Positions 1-6,666 of a DNA stretch of 13,319 bases are shown here, in pieces. Position 1 is the stretch's first letter. Every line of letters begins with the position of its first letter. The translations under genes were made by a program, and so were the position numbers. The notes under the pieces are model-generated. The model was given only the letters and a program-made list of their open reading frames with translations, made no database searches and was not told where the DNA came from. Source of the stretch: an uncultured Bacteroidota bacterium (GTDB lineage: Bacteria; Bacteroidota; Bacteroidia; Bacteroidales; F082); contig UQNO01000052.1 in NCBI GenBank assembly GCA_900542475.1, positions 1-13,319 on the forward strand, given 5' to 3'.

Positions 1-14
1 CCCCCAACTCGCTG

Positions 15-22
15 CAAATATA
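15..22 (-). promoter_or_regulatory. Candidate -7 promoter box for a gene off the left edge
   Basis: On the minus strand this reads TATATTTG, which fits the Bacteroidetes -7 consensus TAnnTTTG. Transcription would run leftward out of the window. I see no clear -33 TTG at the usual 19-21 bp distance. A perfect dyad (21-38) overlaps the upstream edge of the box, which would suit an operator. The downstream gene is not in the window, so this is inference from the motif alone. Confidence 0.4.
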
Positions 23-38
23 GTCATTTTTTTGACTA
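21..38. repeat. Perfect dyad TAGTCA-N6-TGACTA
   Basis: The half-sites 21-26 and 33-38 are perfect reverse complements separated by six T residues. The dyad overlaps the -7-like box at 15-22, so it is placed where a repressor could block a leftward promoter. It could also form a small hairpin. Chance occurrence in AT-rich DNA is possible. Confidence 0.4.
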
Positions 39-98
39 ATGCTCATACTATGGAAATTTTTTCTTCATCGTCTTTTTTTGCAAAAATAAACGGCATGG

Positions 99-116
99 TT
101 TTATGATTTCATAAAA
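99..116. repeat. Perfect dyad TTTTATGA-TT-TCATAAAA
   Basis: An 8-bp inverted repeat with a 2-bp centre, 18 bp in all. The short centre makes it more like a protein-binding palindrome than an RNA hairpin. A second TAnnTTTG-like match on the minus strand (81-88, TATTTTTG) lies just to its left. No gene is visible beside it in the window other than the unseen leftward gene. Confidence 0.35.
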
Positions 117-132
117 ATATAAGGTTTTTGTT

Positions 133-184
133 GAAATAAAACACGTTTTGTAGGCTAATTGTATAATGGCACGAAATAAAACAC
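133..184 (+). repeat. 12-bp direct repeat GAAATAAAACAC (133-144 and 173-184)
   Basis: The same 12 bases occur at 133-144 and 173-184, a 40-bp period. A closely related copy in inverted orientation (GAAATAAAACC on the minus strand, ending near 280) overlaps the stop codon of the beta-helix gene. The three copies suggest either repeated binding sites or the ends of a small decayed repeat element. Confidence 0.5.
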
Positions 185-280
185 CAACCAATTGCCTAAA
201 CAAATGATTGGTACGTCCTTGAGGTACCGGACGTACCAGGTAATTTGAACAATAACGAATAACGTCGTTGGTTTTATTTC
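173..280. repeat. Nested imperfect inverted repeat downstream of the beta-helix gene
   Basis: Outer arms 173-188 and 267-280 pair with a 2-nt bulge. Inside them ATTG/CAAT (191-194 with 249-252) and CAAAT/ATTTG can also pair. The core is a perfect 9-bp stem, GGTACGTCC (210-218) with GGACGTACC (229-237), closing a 10-nt loop. The right outer arm includes the stop codon of the beta-helix gene. In the transcript this would be one long hairpin just after the coding region. It could be a terminator or 3' stabiliser, but no strong U-run follows. A small mobile palindromic element is the alternative. Confidence 0.5.
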
Positions 281-1617
281 AGGTATTTCCGTCCATTTCG
301 GATATAAACACCTTTATAGTTTGCCGGCACCTCTGAACCGAGGCAGCGACCTTCGAGGGTGTACACTCGATTATCTTTCATAAGATATTCAGAAACATTC
401 TCGTCAATCCACTCTATTCCGATAAATGGATAAAACGTGACCAAGCCGAGTTCGGGGTTATCATTTTTATGAACGATATGGTCCTCTATCTCGTTTAATG
501 TCGTCACACCCCAATCGTTTCCGACAGCCAGGAGGTCACAGGTCGAGTTATTGTAGAGATCGTAAACATTGCCGCTATTGCCGTTGTCATGAATCTCATT
601 ACGCCCCCAGTCTTCCTCCGTCCCCATGTCAATATCATGGAAATAAATGGCTGTGATGCCCCATAAGTTGCCGGTAATCACATTGTTACGCAAAATCGCC
701 TTGTTGTTGACAGAATAACCAAAAATAGAGATTCCGCTGCCTCCGTTCATCGGATTTGTCTCCAGGTTATTGTCGATAAATTCATTTCCAACGACAAGCG
801 AAGAGATGGTCTTACCCTGCTGGTTATAGCCATAGCGATTGTTTCGCACTATGTTGTTCTTCAAAAGCACTTTTGTCGAGCCTGTTTCCAGCAGGTCGCT
901 CACCGAGATGCCGCCTGACATATCGAAGGCGCCTGTTATCACATTTCCAACGATATAGATGGTGTCGAGCAGGCTGCCAGGGCCGAGATTTATTTGAGGA
1001 TGGTTGCTATTGGAAGTGACATTTCCGTCGAAAGTGCAATTCAAAATCTGCGGAGAGGCTTGTCCGTTGGCTGGCGAGCTGATGGCAGCGCCCTCGTTCT
1101 GCACGAAGAAGCAGTTTTTAATCACCGGATTGCAATTGAAAATGTCGATGACCGCATTGCAGTAATCCTTTGTAAAATATGCGAATTTTACATCGTCGAA
1201 AGTCACTTCGGAGTCAATGACCTTGATACCTGCGCCGTAAGAGAAATACATTTTCTTGATGTCGCAAGCCACAGCGTTCTCAAAGCGTATCTTGAAATGC
1301 TCCGTCTCATTCAGTCTGCGAAACTCAACCATTTCAGCATTAGTATTGGTGCAAATCATTGAACCGCTGATAGTTATAAGAACATCAGCCACGTCAATAC
1401 GCGTCACTTGGTTGTCGATTTTTAGCACATCGTTAGTGGAAATCGTCACATCGGCATTGATGACAAAGCCGTCAGTGCCTGCGGCGACCGCTCCATTGGA
1501 AACATCGACGAGGTCCGGCAATGTGTATGTTGTGCCGTTGCCCGGGCTAACCCATTGAGCATTTGCGTCAAGCATTATCGCAAAAATAGCTATTAAAGAT
1601 AATAATGTTTTTTTCAT
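274..1617 (-). CDS. Secreted right-handed beta-helix protein with T9SS-like C-terminal tail
   Basis: A 447-residue exported protein of unknown substrate. Residues 1-20 form a signal peptide: MKK, a hydrophobic core, and cleavage after ANA before Gln21. From about residue 120 to 410 there are many irregular repeats rich in N-x-I/F and N-N turns (such as LKNNIVRNN, LRNNVITGN and VGNDWG), typical of NosD/pectate-lyase-like parallel beta-helices. The last 37 residues (VYTLEGR ... KGVYIRNGRKYLK) resemble type A sorting domains of the Porphyromonas-type type IX secretion system, so the protein is probably moved across the outer membrane and anchored or released there. An in-frame start at 1695 would add 26 residues, but they derive from a dispersed repeat and precede the signal peptide, so I chose 1617. 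It lies downstream of pgk, separated by the repeat at 1653-1803, and may be transcribed separately. No catalytic residues can be assigned. Confidence 0.8.
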   Translation of the reverse strand: MKKTLLSLIAIFAIMLDANAQWVSPGNGTTYTLPDLVDVSNGAVAAGTDGFVINADVTISTNDVLKIDNQVTRIDVADVLITISGSMICTNTNAEMVEFRRLNETEHFKIRFENAVACDIKKMYFSYGAGIKVIDSEVTFDDVKFAYFTKDYCNAVIDIFNCNPVIKNCFFVQNEGAAISSPANGQASPQILNCTFDGNVTSNSNHPQINLGPGSLLDTIYIVGNVITGAFDMSGGISVSDLLETGSTKVLLKNNIVRNNRYGYNQQGKTISSLVVGNEFIDNNLETNPMNGGSGISIFGYSVNNKAILRNNVITGNLWGITAIYFHDIDMGTEEDWGRNEIHDNGNSGNVYDLYNNSTCDLLAVGNDWGVTTLNEIEDHIVHKNDNPELGLVTFYPFIGIEWIDENVSEYLMKDNRVYTLEGRCLGSEVPANYKGVYIRNGRKYLK

Positions 1618-1652
1618 AATTGATAAATGTTTTAAATTGATAAATATTGAAA

Positions 1653-1803
1653 TCGTCATTTCGAGCGGAGGCGAAGCCGAAGTCGAGAAATCCATAACAT
1701 TTGAGTGCTCTCGGGCACTTGTAGTTCCGAGATTTATTCACCGGAGGCGAATGCTTTCGCACGTTCAAGTCTCCACTACGCTTCGCTTCGGTCGAAATGA
1801 CGA
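1653..1803. repeat. Dispersed palindromic repeat bounded by TCGTCATTTCGA inverted arms
   Basis: This 151-bp block fills most of the gap between the beta-helix gene and pgk. It is bounded by perfect 12-bp inverted arms, TCGTCATTTCGA (1653-1664) and TCGAAATGACGA (1792-1803), each followed inward by GC-rich GAAGC/CTTCG-type sequence that pairs imperfectly. A smaller hairpin AGTGC/GCACT sits inside (1704-1719). The right arm ends 2 bp before the pgk stop codon. Such GTCATTTCGA-bounded elements are, from my general knowledge, common as intergenic repeats in Bacteroidetes genomes. Function is unknown; it could act as a transcript terminator or stabiliser for pgk. Confidence 0.7.
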
Positions 1804-1805
1804 GA

Positions 1806-3056
1806 TTATTTTTTAATTGCTGCGATGCCCGGCAACTCTTTACCCTCGATAGCTTCGAGGAGAGCGCCGCCACCTGTTGAAACGTACGAGACTTGGTCGG
1901 CGAGACCGAATTTGTTGATACAAGCCACCGTGTCGCCGCCGCCGATGAGCGAGAAAGCACCGTCTTTTGTTGCCTCGACGATAGCCATTGCTATTGCCTT
2001 TGAGCCTTGTGCGAAGGTGTCGAACTCAAACACGCCGCTCGGGCCGTTCCAGAGGATGGTCTTTGAGCCTTTGATGACCTTGGCGAAAATCTCGCGTGTT
2101 TTCGGACCTATATCCATGCCTCCCCAGCCTTCAGGGATATTCATCGGGTCAACAATTTGAGTATCAGCGTCGTTGGCAAATTTATCACCAGCCACGGTGT
2201 CGCTTGACAAAACGAGGTTCACGCCTTTTTCCTTGGCTTTTGCCAAAATATCGAGAGCGAGGTCGAGTTTGTCGTCTTCGCAGATTGAGTTGCCAATCTT
2301 TCCTCCGAGAGCTTTCTTGAAGGTGTATGTCATACCGCCACAAAGGATGAGGTTATCGACCTTTGTGAGCAAGTTCTCGATAATTTCAATTTTTGTCGAG
2401 ACTTTCGAGCCGCCCATGATAGCTGTGAAAGGACGTTTGATGTCGTTCATCACCTTATCGATAGCAGCCACCTCCTTGCTCATGAGGTAGCCGTACATTT
2501 TATGGTCAGAGTCGAAATAGTCGGCGATGAGAGATGTTGAAGCGTGAGCGCGGTGTGCTGTTCCAAAGGCATCGTTGATATAATATTCAGCATACGAGGC
2601 GAGGGTCTTGGTAAACTCTTTTTGAGCAGTCTTCACCACTTTCTTTGCTTCGTCGTAGCCCGGCTCGCCTTTCTCGACGCCACGCGGCTTGCCCTCTTCC
2701 TCGGCGTAGAAGCGGAGATTTTCGAGAAGCATGACATCACCTGGTTTCATGGCTTTGACAGGCTCTGCGGCTTTCATGCAGTCGTCAACGAAGATGACGG
2801 GTTTGCCCGCGAGTTCCTCAAGATGTTTCACGAGCGGTTTGACAGAATATTTCGGGTCCGGATTATTTTTCGGACGACCGAGGTGCGACATAATGATAAG
2901 CATGCCATTGTCGTTCATCACTTTACGCAATGTCGGCATGGCGGCGCGCATACGAGTGTCGTCAGTGATGTTGAAATTATCATCTAATGGTACGTTGAAG
3001 TCAACGCGGACAATGACGCGTTTTCCCGAGAAATCAATTTGATTGATGTTTGTCAT
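1806..3056 (-). CDS. pgk: Phosphoglycerate kinase
   Basis: Cytoplasmic glycolytic enzyme that transfers the phosphate of 1,3-bisphosphoglycerate to ADP, giving 3-phosphoglycerate and ATP. At 416 residues it is full length. Family landmarks are intact: VRVDFNVPLD near 17-26, SHLGRP at 57-62, the LLENLRF segment near 110-116, DAFGTAHRAHAST near 162-174, the GGSKVSTK segment at 215-222, NGPSGVFE near 337-344, and the glycine-rich GGGDTVA near 372-378 followed by STGGGA near 393-398. The start is directly supported by the conserved N-terminus. It starts 18 bp after the stop of the upstream glycosyltransferase gene with no visible promoter of its own, so it is probably transcribed with the two glycosyltransferases. 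A palindromic repeat follows its stop almost immediately. Confidence 0.97.
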   Translation of the reverse strand: MTNINQIDFSGKRVIVRVDFNVPLDDNFNITDDTRMRAAMPTLRKVMNDNGMLIIMSHLGRPKNNPDPKYSVKPLVKHLEELAGKPVIFVDDCMKAAEPVKAMKPGDVMLLENLRFYAEEEGKPRGVEKGEPGYDEAKKVVKTAQKEFTKTLASYAEYYINDAFGTAHRAHASTSLIADYFDSDHKMYGYLMSKEVAAIDKVMNDIKRPFTAIMGGSKVSTKIEIIENLLTKVDNLILCGGMTYTFKKALGGKIGNSICEDDKLDLALDILAKAKEKGVNLVLSSDTVAGDKFANDADTQIVDPMNIPEGWGGMDIGPKTREIFAKVIKGSKTILWNGPSGVFEFDTFAQGSKAIAMAIVEATKDGAFSLIGGGDTVACINKFGLADQVSYVSTGGGALLEAIEGKELPGIAAIKK

Positions 3057-3074
3057 AACTTTAATTTTTTTATG

Positions 3075-3989
3075 TTAATAATTTATTTTTTTATTTCCAA
3101 AACAAGCAAATATTCTTTTTATCAACTGTTTGATATTGTTAGGTTTAGGCAGTTTATCCTCTTCTACTTCCGTAAAATCGGCGTCGCCGCGGCGTAGATA
3201 ATGCCGTGTGAAAGCGCCCGGGCTGACGCCCCATTTCAGTTGAAACATCTTCTTACCCGGATTTTTATGCATTCTCTTCGTCGATTTGCTTCCGAAATGA
3301 TAGACGAGGCTGTTGCCGACACCGATAAAATCACGCACTCCGGCATGCCATAGCTTACGCGAGATGTCGGGATCTGAATACCAGCCTGGGTGGAACTCCA
3401 CGCTCATTCCGCCGACGAGGTCCCAGCAGTCGAGAGGCATCACGTTGGGCGGCCAAGTGCTTCCACGCCAGTCACTGCGGCACAGATTGTCTTTTTCTTT
3501 CAGCAAATCAGCCTCACGGAAACTCTCTATATCAGCGCCGAAGTCTTTATGGACTACGCAAGGATTGTTTCCGGCAGGCTCGACAAGGGTGCTGGAAATC
3601 ATAAAATATTTATGTGTATCATTCTGATTGTCAGTCAGTTGGTTTATCCGTTCAAGAATCGGGACGTCCCAGTTCGGAAGGAAATACATGTCGTCGTTGG
3701 CATAAAACACGAATTTGGTGTCGATAAGGCTGCGGCAGGCGTTCAAGGCGTAGCAAATGCCGATGTTTTCCTTCGCATAGATATAGTCGAGACTTTGATT
3801 TTCAACCCATTGAAGCGTGCCGTCAACACCTTCGTTGACAGCTATGATAATCTGATGTTCATAAGCCGAGTTTTTGCGGATGCTGTTCACACAAAGCTCA
3901 AGATACTTCAAATTATTCCATGTCGGGATAATGAATGTGAAGCAGTAATCCTTTTTTTCAGCACGTTTATATTTATCAAATCTTATCAT
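3075..3989 (-). CDS. Glycosyltransferase family 2 protein
   Basis: A 304-residue GT-A fold transferase that probably adds a sugar from a nucleotide donor to a surface polysaccharide, lipopolysaccharide or glycoprotein. Residues 17-24 (FTFIIPTW) form the first strand of the family 2 nucleotide-binding fold; the segment ENIGICYALNACR near 74-86 and the metal-binding ANDDM at 97-101 (in the DxD position) are typical. No membrane segment is evident, so it is likely a soluble or peripheral cytoplasmic enzyme. The C-terminal part (about 200-304) is lysine-rich and has no domain I recognise. Its ATG overlaps the stop of the upstream glycosyltransferase in an ATGA arrangement, which suggests translational coupling and shared function. 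Donor and acceptor cannot be told from sequence. Confidence 0.85.
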   Translation of the reverse strand: MIRFDKYKRAEKKDYCFTFIIPTWNNLKYLELCVNSIRKNSAYEHQIIIAVNEGVDGTLQWVENQSLDYIYAKENIGICYALNACRSLIDTKFVFYANDDMYFLPNWDVPILERINQLTDNQNDTHKYFMISSTLVEPAGNNPCVVHKDFGADIESFREADLLKEKDNLCRSDWRGSTWPPNVMPLDCWDLVGGMSVEFHPGWYSDPDISRKLWHAGVRDFIGVGNSLVYHFGSKSTKRMHKNPGKKMFQLKWGVSPGAFTRHYLRRGDADFTEVEEDKLPKPNNIKQLIKRIFACFGNKKINY

Positions 3990-4744
3990 ATCTTCTTATC
4001 TGTCAATTCTTTAAGCGTTTGATATTTCAGTCTTGTAGCCTTTGCGGCAACACGGCATATATGTAAGCCGTCGGCACCGTCGAGAAAGCCGAGTTGAAAA
4101 AAATAATGTTGCACGAAGGCAAAAACCGGCGACACCGTCATAAAAAACGAGGCATGTTTCTTTTCTTTCATGAAATAATGTCGCCCCCGCATCTTGGCAA
4201 ACTTAAACTGCTGATTTTCATAATCTTGCGCTGTTTCAAAAGAGTAATGAAGAAGGTCGCCTTTCAGCACTTTCTCTTTGACTGCCGATGAAAACTCTAT
4301 TGTTTCATGAATCTCGCCTTGCCATGAGCCCTTGTTACGATTCCATATCCTTATCTTCCTGTCGGGATACCAGCCGCAGTGACGAATCCAGCGTCCACAA
4401 TAGTTCGTCAGGCGGTTCATACTGAAAACATTATCATCAGGAACGTCTTTGTTTTTTAGCTCGGAAATAGATTTTTTCAGTTCATCGGAAAGCTCCTCAT
4501 CTGCATCTATTGAAAAAATCCAGTCGTTAGAGGCGAGGCTGTTGGCGAGGTTTTTCTGTTCGGAATAGCCTCTCCATTGCTGACTCATAAACTTGACGTT
4601 GAACTCATCACATATTTTCCTGGTGCCGTCGGTAGAGAAAGAATCGAGCACAACAATCTCATCTGCAACATCTTGCACCGAATTGAGGCATCGGCGAATG
4701 TTGCGCTCTTCGTTATGAGTGATTATGACGGCTGTAATCAGCAT
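3986..4744 (-). CDS. Glycosyltransferase family 2, WaaE/KdtX-like
   Basis: A 252-residue enzyme resembling the WaaE/KdtX group that adds a sugar to the lipopolysaccharide core in Gram-negative bacteria. The N-terminus carries the family 2 start (VIITHNEERNIRRCL, 6-20), then the VVLDSFSTDGT segment at 31-41, the metal-binding DAD with following EE at 80-84, and the WYPDRKIRIW (125-134) and GEIHE (143-147) motifs usual in this group. A hydrophobic stretch near 200-222 may attach it to the membrane. It is the first gene of a likely three-gene unit with the second glycosyltransferase and pgk. A TAnnTTTG promoter box lies 14 bp upstream of the ATG. The exact sugar is not predictable. Confidence 0.88.
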   Translation of the reverse strand: MLITAVIITHNEERNIRRCLNSVQDVADEIVVLDSFSTDGTRKICDEFNVKFMSQQWRGYSEQKNLANSLASNDWIFSIDADEELSDELKKSISELKNKDVPDDNVFSMNRLTNYCGRWIRHCGWYPDRKIRIWNRNKGSWQGEIHETIEFSSAVKEKVLKGDLLHYSFETAQDYENQQFKFAKMRGRHYFMKEKKHASFFMTVSPVFAFVQHYFFQLGFLDGADGLHICRVAAKATRLKYQTLKELTDKKI

Positions 4745-4758
4745 CGCACAATTTTTTG

Positions 4759-4766
4759 CAAAGATA
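4759..4766 (-). promoter_or_regulatory. -7 promoter box for the glycosyltransferase-pgk unit
   Basis: On the minus strand this reads TATCTTTG, a full match to TAnnTTTG. It ends 14 bp before the ATG at 4744, implying a very short leader. No TTG is visible at the usual -33 distance; instead a 7-bp tandem repeat (4774-4794) occupies that position. The 16 bases at 4751-4766 are identical to those at 10072-10087 in front of the YfcC-like gene. Confidence 0.6.
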
Positions 4767-4773
4767 GTAAAAA

Positions 4774-4794
4774 GACTTTAGACTTCAGACTTCA
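4774..4794 (+). repeat. Three tandem 7-bp units (GACTTTA, GACTTCA, GACTTCA)
   Basis: Three adjacent heptamers, the first differing by one base. They lie just upstream of the -7 box at 4759-4766 and downstream of the phosphodiesterase gene. The number of units could vary by slippage and so shift the spacing of upstream promoter elements, but this is conjecture. Confidence 0.6.
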
Positions 4795-4816
4795 GCCCTT
4801 GGTTTTTTTATCTGAT

Positions 4817-5383
4817 TCACGGCAAATCCCATTTTTTCACAACCTTGTAAACGGCGCCTTCGGGTCGCAAGATGCTTTGGAACAATATTATTTCATTCAC
4901 CTCTTGGTAGATGTATGTCTTATGTTCTATGGCTTGCACCACCTTTTGAAAATACTGTTTTTCGCAGAGGTTTTTGATACGACAGAGTGTAAGATGCGGC
5001 ACAAAATTCTGTCTATCTCGTTGATAGCCGATATTATCGAAAGCTGTCAAGACGGCTTCTTCGAGATTTAGCAAGACATCGGGGGTCTGCTGCATTCCGA
5101 GCCAGAGGACACGCGGCGCATAACGAGCCCCGAAGATGCCGGTGCGATTGAAGTCCATCGTAAAACTCTTCTGATTGTCAAGGACTTTCGACACCGCCTC
5201 AATGATTTTTGGTTCATCTCGAGGTGGCGTCTCCCCTATGAACTTCAGTGTCAAATGTATATTTGTCGGGCGCACCCAGTTTATCATCTTCTCGTGTGCG
5301 AGACGTTTTTTCAAATCGTCAACGAGCGGTATGAAACCGTTGTTTTTTGTTTCTATTGGAATTGCCAAGAACAATCTCTTCAT
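4817..5383 (-). CDS. thpR: RNA 2',3'-cyclic phosphodiesterase (LigT/ThpR family)
   Basis: A 188-residue cytoplasmic member of the 2H phosphoesterase superfamily, which hydrolyses RNA 2',3'-cyclic phosphates to 2'-phosphates and may also show 2'-5' RNA ligase activity. Both diagnostic H-x-T-x motifs are present: HLTL at 43-46 and HLTL at 130-133, spaced as in the family. The N-terminus MKRLFLAIPI is typical, so I chose 5383 over an upstream ATG at 5422 that would add 13 unrelated residues. Length is normal for the family (about 180-190). It lies 71 bp after the serine deaminase stop without an evident promoter, so it may be the last gene of that unit. The physiological role in bacteria is poorly known. 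Confidence 0.88.
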   Translation of the reverse strand: MKRLFLAIPIETKNNGFIPLVDDLKKRLAHEKMINWVRPTNIHLTLKFIGETPPRDEPKIIEAVSKVLDNQKSFTMDFNRTGIFGARYAPRVLWLGMQQTPDVLLNLEEAVLTAFDNIGYQRDRQNFVPHLTLCRIKNLCEKQYFQKVVQAIEHKTYIYQEVNEIILFQSILRPEGAVYKVVKKWDLP

Positions 5384-5454
5384 AATTATTTCTTTTTGCC
5401 ATATCGGGCGATTTACTGTCACTCTTTGTAGGTTTATACGGATAAATCGCGTCT

Positions 5455-6666
5455 CTACTCCATCTGTTTATAATCTTCAGCGAGACCTCCTTCAGATGTT
5501 TCCCTGTATAGATAAGGGATGTCGCGACCGGTTTTGTTCATGGTGGCGATCACTTTGTCGAAAGACACGCGATGGCGTCCGTCGGTGAATGTCGAGTAGA
5601 TATTGCAGTCGAGGGCGCGAGCGGCGGCGAAGGCGTTGCGTTCGATGCATGGAATCTGGACGAGGCCGCAGACGGGGTCGCATGTCATGCCGAGGTGATG
5701 TTCGAGAGCCATTTCGCAGGCGTATTCTATCTGTGCCACGCTGCCTCCGAATATCTGACAAGCGGCGCCGGCAGCCATGGCGCATGCCACTCCCACCTCG
5801 CCCTGGCAACCCACCTCGGCGCCGGAGATGGAAGCGTTGGTTTTCACTATGTTACCAATCAGACCTGCCGTTATCAAGGCGCGCAAGATACGCATCTCAT
5901 CAAATTCATAGCTTTCCCAGATATGATACAATGCCGCCGGCAGCACTCCGCAAGAGCCGCATGTAGGCGCAGTGACGATGAGACCGCCCGAGGCGTTTTC
6001 CTCACTGACAGCGAGAGCATACGAGAACACCAAACCACGGTTGCGCAGAGTGTGATGTTGATATCCCATCGCCTTGATATGATACTGGGTTGCTTTCCTT
6101 GCCAAATTCAACGGTCCTGGCAAACGACCCTCGGTGCGCAGTCCACGTTCAACAGCCTCTTTCATGGTCGCCCACACTTCTTTCAGATGGTCAATGAGAG
6201 AGTTGTCATTCTCATTCTCAAGGACATACTCCCAATATGTTCTGCCGGTATCCTCACACCATTTCATTATCTCCGTCATCGTAGTCAAAGGATAGATGTC
6301 GGGAAGCACGGAAGGCTTGCCTTCCTCTTCGAGAGCACCTCCGCCGACACTGTAAACCGTCCATTCCTCAAGTGTTTTGTTTGATTCGTCAAAAGCCTTG
6401 AATGTCATGCCATTAGGATGATACGGAAGAAATATTTTCGGTTGCCATACAATATTTACTCTGGCATGAGGCTCAAGCACTTCGAGTATCGCCACGTCGG
6501 TGAGGTGGCCTTTGCCAGTGGCGGCAAGGCTTCCATAAAGCGTCACCTCGAAAGAGGCTGCATCTCTATGACGCTCAAGAAACTGCTCGGCGGCGAAGCG
6601 AGGAGCCATGGTGTGACTTGACGAAGGACCGTGTCCAATACGATAGATTTCCTTAATTGTTTTCAT
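5455..6666 (-). CDS. sdaA: L-serine ammonia-lyase, iron-sulfur dependent
   Basis: Cytoplasmic enzyme that deaminates L-serine to pyruvate and ammonia using a [4Fe-4S] cluster. The 403-residue chain holds both the N-terminal beta-type domain (GPSSSHTMAPRFAA at 13-26, GSLAATGKGHLTD near 45-57) and the C-terminal catalytic domain. The cluster cysteines are Cys287 (GCQGEVG), Cys329 (TCDPV) and Cys340 (PCIERN). Their 42- and 11-residue spacings match those known for single-chain bacterial serine dehydratases. The ETSEGGLA motif near the C-terminus is also present. The segment PTCGSCG (234-240) replaces PTNGAAG of the enterobacterial enzymes. Its ATG overlaps the stop of the peptide ABC gene (ATGA), indicating coupled expression, consistent with use of imported peptides as carbon source. 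Confidence 0.95.
   Translation of the reverse strand: MKTIKEIYRIGHGPSSSHTMAPRFAAEQFLERHRDAASFEVTLYGSLAATGKGHLTDVAILEVLEPHARVNIVWQPKIFLPYHPNGMTFKAFDESNKTLEEWTVYSVGGGALEEEGKPSVLPDIYPLTTMTEIMKWCEDTGRTYWEYVLENENDNSLIDHLKEVWATMKEAVERGLRTEGRLPGPLNLARKATQYHIKAMGYQHHTLRNRGLVFSYALAVSEENASGGLIVTAPTCGSCGVLPAALYHIWESYEFDEMRILRALITAGLIGNIVKTNASISGAEVGCQGEVGVACAMAAGAACQIFGGSVAQIEYACEMALEHHLGMTCDPVCGLVQIPCIERNAFAAARALDCNIYSTFTDGRHRVSFDKVIATMNKTGRDIPYLYRETSEGGLAEDYKQME

Noticed and set aside
81..88. A second TAnnTTTG-like match on the minus strand (TATTTTTG)
   Set aside because: It lies in AT-rich sequence with no -33 element and no gene start nearby, so I did not call it a promoter on its own.
1653..1803. 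Possible insertion sequence
   Set aside because: Despite its inverted ends it is only 151 bp and encodes no transposase, and no target-site duplication is evident; it is listed as a dispersed repeat instead.
1568..1960. A 130-codon minus-strand open frame over the pgk end and the intergenic repeat
   Set aside because: It runs in another frame across pgk and through the palindromic repeat; its peptide derives from repeat sequence and has no recognisable domain.
3390..4022. A 210-codon plus-strand open frame antisense to the glycosyltransferase
   Set aside because: The opposite strand encodes a well-supported glycosyltransferase, and this frame has no signal of its own.
5572..6384. A 270-codon plus-strand open frame antisense to the serine deaminase
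   Set aside because: It is a shadow of a clearly real gene on the other strand and has no recognisable fold.
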